From contig JAJRRE010000151.1 in the NCBI GenBank assembly GCA_024279745.1, positions 1 to 5,665 of the forward strand: a DNA stretch of 5,665 nucleotides, given 5' to 3'. The DNA is from Alphaproteobacteria bacterium. GTDB lineage: Bacteria; Pseudomonadota; Alphaproteobacteria; Rhizobiales; Hyphomicrobiaceae. Below, in pieces: positions 1 to 5,210 of the stretch. Within the stretch, counting starts at the first letter, position 1. Every line of letters begins with the position of its first letter. The notes below the pieces were generated by a model. The model was not told the DNA's origin. It saw nothing but the letters and a program-made list of their open reading frames with translations, and made no database searches. A program made the translations under genes and the position numbers.

Positions 1-746
1 AGGCCAAGTCCAAGTCCAAAGCCAAACCGGAAGTAGCAACAAAAAACTCAGCCACGGCAAAAAATGGCGCAACCACCAACCCCAATGCCGGGCATCGCCA
101 GCGCTTGCGTAAACGGTTTCGCGAAGGCGGCGCCGACGCCCTGCCTGATTATGAATTGCTGGAAATGATATTGTTTCGCGCCATGGCGCGCCGCGATACC
201 AAACCACTGGCAAAACGGTTGATCGCCCGGTTTGGCTCCTTTGCCGAGGTTATCAATGCACCGATTGCGCGCCTGAAAGAAATCGATGGCGTCGGCGATA
301 GTGTGGTTGACGAGCTGAAACTGCTACGCGCGGGGGCTTTGCGGGTGATGCGCGGCGAGATTATGCAAAAACCAGCGCTTGGCTCCTGGGATGCCGTGGT
401 GGGCTATTGCCGCGCCGCCATGGGCTTTGAAACCCGCGAGCAGTTCCGTATTCTGTTCCTCGACAAGCGCAACCGCCTGATCGCCGATGAAGTGCAGCAA
501 GAAGGCACAGTTGATCATACGCCGGTCTATGTGCGCGAAGTGGTCAAGCGGGCCCTGGAGCATTCCGCCACCGCTATCATTTTGGTGCATAATCACCCGT
601 CAGGAGATCCAACGCCGTCGCGTGCCGATATCGACATGACCAAGATGATCATGATCGCCGCGAAAAATCTCGGCATTGACGTACATGACCACATCATCGT
701 CGGCAAAGAGGGCCATACCAGCATGAAGGGCCTGCGACTGATCTGA
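1..746 (+). CDS. radC: RadC family protein (UPF0758, JAMM/MPN+ domain), 5' end outside window
   Basis: The frame is open from the left edge (first full codon at 3) to the TGA at 744-746, giving 247 visible residues. The first ~30 are a Lys/Ala/Ser/Asn-rich, probably disordered tail. Then comes the classic RadC N-terminus GHRQRLRKRF (from 90) and DYELLE, a helix-hairpin-helix segment (LKEIDGVGDSVVDEL, about 276-317), and the C-terminal JAMM domain. The metal-site signature HxHx7SxxD is complete: HNH at 588-596, Ser at 618-620, Asp at 627-629. The family has a metallopeptidase-like fold and was named for a DNA-repair phenotype later traced to another gene, so its true role is unsettled; it is probably cytosolic. 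A TTG at 105 could be taken as a start, but it encodes the Leu of the conserved GHRxRL motif, and no in-frame ATG or GTG with a plausible ribosome site is visible. Family identity is very secure; function is not. Confidence 0.96.
   Translation, partial: AKSKSKAKPEVATKNSATAKNGATTNPNAGHRQRLRKRFREGGADALPDYELLEMILFRAMARRDTKPLAKRLIARFGSFAEVINAPIARLKEIDGVGDSVVDELKLLRAGALRVMRGEIMQKPALGSWDAVVGYCRAAMGFETREQFRILFLDKRNRLIADEVQQEGTVDHTPVYVREVVKRALEHSATAIILVHNHPSGDPTPSRADIDMTKMIMIAAKNLGIDVHDHIIVGKEGHTSMKGLRLI
4..27 (+). repeat. Imperfect hexanucleotide tandem repeat in radC N-terminal tail
   Basis: Four successive six-base units, CCAAGT, CCAAGT, CCAAAG and CCAAAC, lie in frame and encode a Ser/Ala-Lys rich stretch of the RadC tail. 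The first two units are identical and the others differ by one or two bases. The array may continue to the left of the window. Any unit gain or loss would keep the frame, since six is a multiple of three. Confidence 0.5.
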
Positions 747-819
747 ATGTGGGGGTGGCACGGCATGGGATGGTACGACGGGACAGCGTGGGGCGAGGTT
801 GCACCGCACGTCCCTTTCC

Positions 820-840
820 CCCCGCGCGTACAAGGCGGGG
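820..840 (+). terminator. GC hairpin downstream of radC, doubtful terminator
   Basis: CCCCGC at 820-825 pairs perfectly with GCGGGG at 835-840 around a 9-base loop, 74 bases after the radC stop. There is no T-tract behind it (cctgatcagc follows), so it lacks the second half of an intrinsic terminator. It could aid transcription stop or RNA stability, or be chance in GC-rich DNA. Confidence 0.25.
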
Positions 841-855
841 CCTGATCAGCGGTAG

Positions 856-883
856 AAAACCGGGGACAGAAACGCTAATTACG
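856..883. other. Motif resembling flanks of REP-associated tyrosine transposases
   Basis: The stretch contains ACCGGGGACAGA followed by AACGCTAATTACG. From memory it resembles the GGGGACAGACAC-type sequences often found beside REP-associated tyrosine transposase (RAYT) genes and their non-coding relics in proteobacteria. No transposase reading frame and no mirrored partner copy is visible in the window, so at most this is a solitary relic. The resemblance is recalled, not computed. Confidence 0.2.
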
Positions 884-925
884 TGAGCTGGGGCGCATTG
901 CCTCAATCTCAGCCCTTGCCGGAGC

Positions 926-971
926 GGCAAAAGTCACCAATATATCTTGTTCACTCCGCCGGCCTTTTGCC
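926..971. repeat. 8-bp inverted repeat upstream of trxB
   Basis: GGCAAAAG at 926-933 is the exact reverse complement of CTTTTGCC at 964-971, with 30 bases between. The left arm also takes part in a tighter alternative hairpin: TTGCC at 916-920 pairs with GGCAA at 926-930 around GGAGC. The two pairings exclude each other. It lies 92-137 bases before the trxB start and could be an operator or a leader RNA structure; no function is shown. Confidence 0.4.
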
Positions 972-1062
972 TGGGCTGCGGGGCGGTAGGCTCTCATGGG
1001 ACTATCGATACGAATTTGGTTTCGCGGCCCCCTTATTAATCTGAACCAATGGACGACACCTG

Positions 1063-2013
1063 ATGACCACCAATACCCACGCTCCCGTGCTTATTCTCGG
1101 CTCCGGCCCCGCCGGCTATACCGCTGCGATCTATGCCGCGCGGGCCATGCTTGAGCCGGTTGTGATTCAAGGCATACAGCCGGGTGGTCAGCTCACTATC
1201 ACCTCGGAAGTTGAAAATTATCCCGGCTTTGCTGAAATGATCCAGGGGCCGTGGCTGATGGAACAGATGCAGGGGCAGGCGGAGCATGTCGGCACGAAAA
1301 TCATCTCCGACCACATTACCGACGTGGATGTTAGCGCGCGCCCGTTCAAGTTAACTGGCGATTCGGGCAACACATTTACCTGCGACGTGCTCATCATTTG
1401 TACCGGGGCGCAGGCGCGCTGGCTCGGTCTGCCCAGTGAAGAAGAGTATAAAGGCCACGGCGTTTCAGCCTGTGCCACTTGCGACGGCTTTTTCTATCGT
1501 GGCAAAGAGGTTCTGGTCATCGGCGGCGGCAACACCGCCGTTGAAGAAGCATTGTTCTTGACCAATTTCGCTTCCAAAGTCACAATCGTGCATCGCCGCG
1601 ACAGTTTCCGCGCGGAAAAAATATTGCAAAACCGGCTGTTCAAGAACCCGAAGATCGAGGTGGTCTGGGATAGCGTGCTGGAAGAAGTGGTCGGCGATGA
1701 CAGCCCCAAAATTGTGACGGGCGCCAGGATCAAGAATGTCAAAACCGACGCCGTTAGCGATGTCAAAGCCGACGGTGTATTCATTGCCATCGGCCATGCG
1801 CCCTCGACCGAATTATTTACCGGCAAGCTGGAAATGAAGCGCGGCAAATATCTGATGACCAAACCAGATTCAACCGCGACCTCCATTCCCGGCGTTTTTG
1901 CTGCCGGCGATGTCACCGACGATATCTATCGCCAGGCGGTAACAGCTGCCGGCCTGGGCTGCATGGCGGCGCTGGAGGCGGAGAAGTTTCTCGCCGAGCA
2001 GGACGAGGGTTAG
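1063..2013 (+). CDS. trxB: Thioredoxin-disulfide reductase
   Basis: This FAD-dependent, cytosolic enzyme passes electrons from NADPH to oxidised thioredoxin (EC 1.8.1.9). The 316-residue length is typical of the low-molecular-weight bacterial type. Visible in order are the FAD-binding GSGPAG at residues 13-18, PGGQL at 40-44, the redox-active CATC at 137-140 followed by Asp141, the NADPH-binding GGGNTA at 154-159 with HRR at 177-179, and the second FAD motif GVFAAGDV at 277-284. All key residues are present. The ATG at 1063 places the FAD motif at the usual distance from the N-terminus; the ribosome site is weak (GGA at 1051-1053, 9 bases off). A LysR regulator follows on the same strand. Paralogous ferredoxin-NADP reductases lack the CATC pair, so the identification is firm. 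Confidence 0.98.
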   Translation: MTTNTHAPVLILGSGPAGYTAAIYAARAMLEPVVIQGIQPGGQLTITSEVENYPGFAEMIQGPWLMEQMQGQAEHVGTKIISDHITDVDVSARPFKLTGDSGNTFTCDVLIICTGAQARWLGLPSEEEYKGHGVSACATCDGFFYRGKEVLVIGGGNTAVEEALFLTNFASKVTIVHRRDSFRAEKILQNRLFKNPKIEVVWDSVLEEVVGDDSPKIVTGARIKNVKTDAVSDVKADGVFIAIGHAPSTELFTGKLEMKRGKYLMTKPDSTATSIPGVFAAGDVTDDIYRQAVTAAGLGCMAALEAEKFLAEQDEG

Positions 2014-2134
2014 GGCGAAAGCTAGAGATTCGGCGGCGGCCAGGGCGTGTTACAGCGGCCCAGCAAATACGAGGCGCTGCACAAGAAACCATTTCGAGCT
2101 GAATTGCCGCAACACCTGAATGGCAGCAACAAAC

Positions 2135-2151
2135 GAGAAAGCGCTAAGCGC
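2135..2151 (+). promoter_or_regulatory. Ribosome binding site plus GCGC-TAA-GCGC palindrome before lysR start
   Basis: GAGAAAG at 2135-2141 is a moderate Shine-Dalgarno match 10 bases before the ATG at 2152. It abuts the perfect inverted repeat GCGCTAAGCGC (2141-2151), which ends directly at the start codon. The ribosome site favours 2152 over the GTG at 2047. The palindrome may be chance, a small hairpin damping initiation, or a protein site. Confidence 0.45.
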
Positions 2152-3042
2152 ATGGACTGGGATAAAATTCGGATCTTCCATGCGGCGGCACAGGCGGGCA
2201 GTTTCACCCATGCCGGCGAAACATTGCATATGAGCCAATCGGCGGTCAGCCGCCAGGTCTCGGCGCTGGAGAAAGACCTCAGCACGACGCTGTTTCACCG
2301 CCACGCGCGCGGCCTCGTGCTGACCGAGCAGGGCGAATTATTAAACCGCACCGCTAGTGAAATCATCGAGAAGCTCAACGGCGTGCAATCCATGTTGTCG
2401 GACACCACCGCGCGCCCGCAAGGGGAGCTGCGCATCACCGCACCCGTTGGTCTGGGCTCGATCTGGCTAACCCAGCGTCTGCGCGAATTTGCTGAGCTCT
2501 ACCCGGACATTCGGCCCGAACTTGTCCTGTCGGATAATCACATCGATATCGCCATGCGCCAGGCCGACGTGGCGCTGTGGGTTGGCGCTCCAACGCAGTC
2601 GGATCTGATCCGGCGCCCGCTATTCACCATGCAGACCCATGCGTTTGCCTCCGCGCAATATATCCGCCGCTTCGGCGCCCCGCAAAAACTACCAGATCTG
2701 GAGCATCACCGGCTGGTTTGCTTCTCAGGGAATCCGCCGGACCATTTGGCGGGCATTAATCTGCTGGAAACATTGGGCCGCGACGGCCGTGAGCCGCTGA
2801 AACCGGCATTTCGCGCCAATGGCGTTGTCGCCATGAAGCACGCCATTCGCGCCGGTCTGGGCATCGGCGTAATTCCCGATTTTCTGAGCGAGGACGAAAC
2901 TGATCTGGTTCCCGTACTGCGCGAGATCGAGTTGCCGGCACTGCCGATCTTTTTCGTCTACGCGCAAGAGATGCGCAAATCCAAACGGCTGAATGTGTTT
3001 CGTGATTTTCTGGTGGCGCAATCAAAGAAGTGGAAATATTGA
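2152..3042 (+). CDS. LysR family transcriptional regulator
   Basis: This is a 296-residue protein with the two usual LysR parts: an N-terminal winged helix-turn-helix (residues 1-60, with AGSFTHAGETLHMSQSAVSR around 15-34 and LFHRHARGLVLTEQG at 47-61) and a C-terminal effector-binding domain from about residue 91 (GELRITAP). Such proteins act as tetramers that sense a small molecule. The frame extends upstream to a GTG at 2047, adding 35 residues, but those residues look non-conserved and the family normally begins at MDWDKIRIFH, so I chose the ATG at 2152. The gene follows trxB by 138 bases and precedes leuC by 135, all on one strand, unlike the divergent arrangement common for LysR genes and their targets. 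The target and ligand cannot be read here; redox control next to trxB or leucine control next to leuC are both guesses. Confidence 0.95.
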   Translation: MDWDKIRIFHAAAQAGSFTHAGETLHMSQSAVSRQVSALEKDLSTTLFHRHARGLVLTEQGELLNRTASEIIEKLNGVQSMLSDTTARPQGELRITAPVGLGSIWLTQRLREFAELYPDIRPELVLSDNHIDIAMRQADVALWVGAPTQSDLIRRPLFTMQTHAFASAQYIRRFGAPQKLPDLEHHRLVCFSGNPPDHLAGINLLETLGRDGREPLKPAFRANGVVAMKHAIRAGLGIGVIPDFLSEDETDLVPVLREIELPALPIFFVYAQEMRKSKRLNVFRDFLVAQSKKWKY

Positions 3043-3078
3043 TCTTGGCCGCAAGGGGCGCTATCAAGGCGCCAACAG

Positions 3079-3103
3079 GCACGCAATCGGTGCAATTTTT
3101 CTT
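3079..3103 (+). terminator. Possible weak intrinsic terminator after lysR
   Basis: GCAC at 3079-3082 pairs with GTGC at 3090-3093 around a 7-base loop, followed by AATTTTTCTT. The T-run is right, but the stem is only four pairs. A second small hairpin lies just upstream (GGCGC 3057-3061 with GCGCC 3069-3073). Together they could end the trxB-lysR transcript before leuC. Confidence 0.3.
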
Positions 3104-3169
3104 GAGTTCTGCTCATCGAACAGTGAACCGAACTGCTTCGCAGCTACGCGCACCGACAACAACCGGACC

Positions 3170-3173
3170 AGGA
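3170..3173 (+). promoter_or_regulatory. Ribosome binding site of leuC
   Basis: AGGA sits four bases before the ATG at 3178. The match is good but the spacing is slightly short. It supports the annotated leuC start. I found no convincing -35/-10 pair in the 135-base spacer between lysR and leuC. Confidence 0.55.
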
Positions 3174-3177
3174 TCAA

Positions 3178-4584
3178 ATGGCAAAGACCCTCTACGACAA
3201 GATTTTCGATGACCACACGGTAGCGGTGCAGCCCGACGGCACTTGCTTGCTATATATCGACCGTCATCTGATCCATGAAGTCACCAGCCCGCAAGCCTTT
3301 GAAGGCCTGCGCGCGGCGGGGCGCAAGGTCCGCGCGCCGGGCAAAACGCTGGCGGTTGTCGATCATAATGTGCCAACCACTGATCGCAGCGGCGGCATTA
3401 CCGAGCCGGATGCCAAATTGCAGGTCGACACGCTGGCCCAAAATGTCGCCGAATTCGGTATTGAGTATTATGATGAGCACGACAAGCGGCAGGGCATTGT
3501 GCATATCATCGGCCCCGAACAGGGCTTTACTCTGCCCGGCACGACCATTGTTTGCGGCGATAGTCATACCTCAACCCATGGCGCATTTGGCGCGCTGGCC
3601 CACGGCATCGGCACGTCGGAAGTGGAGCATGTGCTGGCGACCCAGACCCTGATCCAGCAAAAAGCCAGGAATATGCGCGTTACGGTATCGGGCGAATTGG
3701 CGCCGGGCGTTGGTGCCAAGGACATTATATTGGCGATCATCGGCAAAATCGGCACTGCCGGCGGTACCGGCCATGTCATCGAATACGCCGGCGACGCCAT
3801 CACCGCTTTGTCGATGGAAGGGCGCATGACCGTGTGCAACATGACCGTTGAAGGCGGCGCGCGCGCGGGGCTGATCGCGCCCGACGACAAAACCTATGCT
3901 TATCTCAAGGGCCGCCCGAAAGCGCCGAGCGGCGCAGCCTGGGAGGCCGCCGTTTCATATTGGCAGACCCTGAGCACAGATGAGGGCGCACAGTTCGATA
4001 AGGAAATCACCCTTGACGCCGCCGCTATACCGCCATCGTTAACCTGGGGTACCAGCCCTGAAGACGTGGTGCCAATTACCGGCGTGGTGCCTGATGCCGC
4101 CGCTGTCAAAGACGACAATCAGCGCGCCGCCGTCGAACGCTCGCTGGCTTATATGGGGCTGACCGCCGGCACCAAAATGACCGACATTTCAATCGACAAA
4201 GTCTTCATCGGCTCATGCACCAATGGGCGCATTGAAGATCTGCGCGAGGCGGCCGAGGTAATCCGCGCGGCAGGCGGCAAAGTGGCTGACCATGTCGGCG
4301 CCATGATTGTACCCGGCTCCGGTCTGGTCAAAGAGCAGGCGGAAACCGAAGGCCTCGATAAGATTTTTTTGGGCGCCGGGTTTGAATGGCGCGAACCGGG
4401 TTGTTCCATGTGCCTGGCCATGAACCCCGACAAACTCAAACCCCATGAGCGCTGCGCCTCTACGTCAAACCGCAACTTCCAGGGCCGTCAGGGTCCCAAT
4501 GGGCGCACGCATCTAGTTTCCCCTGCCATGGCCGCCGCCGCCGCTCTTGCCGGTCATTTTGTCGATATCCGCAAGATGAGTTAG
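3178..4584 (+). CDS. leuC: 3-isopropylmalate dehydratase large subunit
   Basis: LeuC with LeuD forms isopropylmalate isomerase (EC 4.2.1.33), which interconverts 2- and 3-isopropylmalate in leucine biosynthesis in the cytosol. It belongs to the aconitase superfamily and carries a 4Fe-4S cluster. The 468 residues match the usual bacterial LeuC length. The N-terminus MAKTLYDKIFDDH is typical; VDHNVPTTDR (61-70), GDSHTSTHGAFG (127-138), and MEGRMTVCNMTVEGGARAG (213-231) are family signatures. The cluster ligands are visible as Cys347 (GSCTNGR) and Cys409 and Cys412 (PGCSMC); STSNRNFQGRQG (428-439) is also intact. The partner leuD lies downstream, separated by one small gene. Nothing suggests truncation. 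Homoaconitase and other isomerase large subunits are relatives, but the length, motifs and adjacent leuD support LeuC. Confidence 0.98.
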   Translation: MAKTLYDKIFDDHTVAVQPDGTCLLYIDRHLIHEVTSPQAFEGLRAAGRKVRAPGKTLAVVDHNVPTTDRSGGITEPDAKLQVDTLAQNVAEFGIEYYDEHDKRQGIVHIIGPEQGFTLPGTTIVCGDSHTSTHGAFGALAHGIGTSEVEHVLATQTLIQQKARNMRVTVSGELAPGVGAKDIILAIIGKIGTAGGTGHVIEYAGDAITALSMEGRMTVCNMTVEGGARAGLIAPDDKTYAYLKGRPKAPSGAAWEAAVSYWQTLSTDEGAQFDKEITLDAAAIPPSLTWGTSPEDVVPITGVVPDAAAVKDDNQRAAVERSLAYMGLTAGTKMTDISIDKVFIGSCTNGRIEDLREAAEVIRAAGGKVADHVGAMIVPGSGLVKEQAETEGLDKIFLGAGFEWREPGCSMCLAMNPDKLKPHERCASTSNRNFQGRQGPNGRTHLVSPAMAAAAALAGHFVDIRKMS

Positions 4585-4619
4585 TTCGAGCAATCTACAA
4601 TACTCGCAAGAATTTATCC

Positions 4620-4647
4620 CCGCAGCGCGCGCGGCTCATTATTCTTT
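4620..4647 (+). terminator. Weak hairpin after leuC, doubtful terminator
   Basis: CCGC at 4620-4623 pairs with GCGG at 4631-4634 around AGCGCGC, followed by a T-rich but interrupted tail (CTCATTATTCTTT). It lies 35 bases after the leuC stop. It might attenuate transcription into the downstream genes, but the stem is short and the tail is not a clean T-run. Confidence 0.2.
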
Positions 4648-4655
4648 AGGGCGAC

Positions 4656-4693
4656 TTAACCCTTGATTTTTTGGGGGTTGATTTAACCCTTGA
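4656..4693. repeat. 11-bp direct repeat with intervening complementary segment in leader of small gene
   Basis: TTAACCCTTGA occurs at 4656-4666 and exactly again at 4683-4693, 27 bases apart. Between them lies a T-run and GGGGGTTGA (4673-4681). GGGTT at 4675-4679 can pair with AACCC of either copy (4658-4662 or 4685-4689), with flanking G-T wobbles, so two mutually exclusive hairpins are possible. The second hairpin ends about nine bases before the ribosome site GGAG at 4698-4701. This could be a leader RNA switch, a pair of protein-binding sites, or a small duplication. The repeats are directly visible; any role is inference. Confidence 0.6.
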
Positions 4694-4697
4694 GAGT

Positions 4698-4701
4698 GGA
4701 G
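4698..4701 (+). promoter_or_regulatory. Ribosome binding site of the small gene at 4706
   Basis: GGAG lies four bases before the ATG at 4706, within GAGAGTGGAGCGCG. The close match to the Shine-Dalgarno core supports this frame as a real gene and its start. Confidence 0.5.
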
Positions 4702-4705
4702 CGCG

Positions 4706-5149
4706 ATGGGTCTGAGCGATTTGACAAAACGTTTTTTGCAACTGGCGCAGGTGCTGCATGGCTGGATGGAGCTGCTTACCGGGCTGGAAGCATCGCGGCG
4801 TAAACGCATTGCCGGCTATGCCGACGACATCGCCGCGACGTTGGGGCGTACCGGGCGAGCATTGACCTTGGTCCAGGCCGAACCCGACAATCGGCAGGTC
4901 GCCCGGCTCGCCTCGCGCGAGTTTGGCCGTATTTCAGGCTATGTGGAAGACATCGTTGCCCTGCTGGAGCGTCATTTGGACGGTCGCAAACTGGCCGGGG
5001 TCAAACGGCGACTGGAAGCATTGGCCGCTCACGGTGTTGGGGGCGCAGGCGATCCGGCACTGGCGCGCAAACTGGCCTTGCGGCAGATTGATCATCTAGC
5101 GGAGGCGGAAGGATATTTTCGTTCCCTGGCCGAGCGCTTGCGGGTATAA
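4706..5149 (+). CDS. Hypothetical small helical protein with internal repeat, between leuC and leuD
   Basis: I do not recognise this 147-residue protein. It is rich in Leu, Ala, Arg and Gly, with no signal peptide, membrane segment or cysteine, so a soluble, mostly alpha-helical cytosolic protein is likely. Two segments resemble each other: residues 34-48 (RIAGYADDIAATLGR) and 75-89 (RISGYVEDIVALLER), with 9 of 15 positions identical and a shared upstream ASR (29-31 and 69-71). This suggests an old duplication of a roughly 40-residue helical unit. A Gly-rich turn (GVGGAG, 110-115) separates a C-terminal helical part. The start has a good ribosome site; codon use and G+C look like the neighbours, arguing against recent transfer. 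The gene starts 121 bases after leuC and ends 61 before leuD, so it is probably co-transcribed with them. It may be unrelated to leucine synthesis; no function is assigned. Confidence 0.8.
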   Translation: MGLSDLTKRFLQLAQVLHGWMELLTGLEASRRKRIAGYADDIAATLGRTGRALTLVQAEPDNRQVARLASREFGRISGYVEDIVALLERHLDGRKLAGVKRRLEALAAHGVGGAGDPALARKLALRQIDHLAEAEGYFRSLAERLRV

Positions 5150-5191
5150 GGGAAGCGCATATCAACTGGCCAGCATTTTCCCGCCCGTCTC

Positions 5192-5197
5192 AAGAGG
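5192..5197 (+). promoter_or_regulatory. Possible ribosome binding site of leuD
   Basis: AAGAGG is the only purine-rich Shine-Dalgarno-like stretch near the leuD ATG at 5211, but it is 13 bases away, longer than usual. No alternative in-frame start lies closer to it, so leuD may be translated with modest efficiency. Confidence 0.3.
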
Positions 5198-5210
5198 CTC
5201 AATCGATCCC

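Larger units (their letters stand above)
747..1062. other. Intergenic spacer between radC and trxB, no convincing gene
   Basis: These 316 bases contain no reading frame on either strand that resembles a protein; the minus-strand frames that cross it are short and compositionally odd. It holds a GC-rich hairpin, a transposase-flank-like motif and an 8-bp inverted repeat, each listed separately. Possible promoter-like pieces for trxB are TTGCCG at 916-921 with TATATC at 941-946 (19-base spacing, weak) and an AT-rich TTATTAAT at 1033-1040 without a well-placed -35. The 8-bp palindrome TATCGATA sits at 1003-1010. The promoter of trxB most likely lies here, but I cannot place it with confidence. 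Confidence 0.6.

Noticed and set aside
694..930. Minus-strand frame covering the end of radC and the spacer
   Set aside because: Low-complexity Arg/Pro-rich translation, no ribosome site or recognisable domain, and it overlaps the radC end.
1494..1916. 140-residue minus-strand reading frame opposite trxB
   Set aside because: It lies wholly antisense to a clear thioredoxin reductase, is Ser/Thr/Pro/Leu-rich as expected of an antisense frame, and shows no domain.
2993..3223. Plus-strand frame bridging lysR and leuC
   Set aside because: It overlaps both the lysR 3' end and the leuC 5' end in another frame, has no family resemblance, and the leuC start has its own ribosome site.
3275..3652. 125-residue plus-strand frame inside leuC
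   Set aside because: Arg/Ala/Pro-rich out-of-frame shadow of leuC, whose own frame contains all conserved motifs.
4656..4670. CtrA-type box (TTAA-N7-TTAA) in the spacer after leuC
   Set aside because: Only the first half matches; the second half reads TTTT at 4667-4670, and the second repeat copy is followed by GAGT.
4656..4693. Start of a CRISPR-like array
   Set aside because: Only two 11-base copies with a 16-base interval and no further units; far too short and not palindromic in the CRISPR manner.
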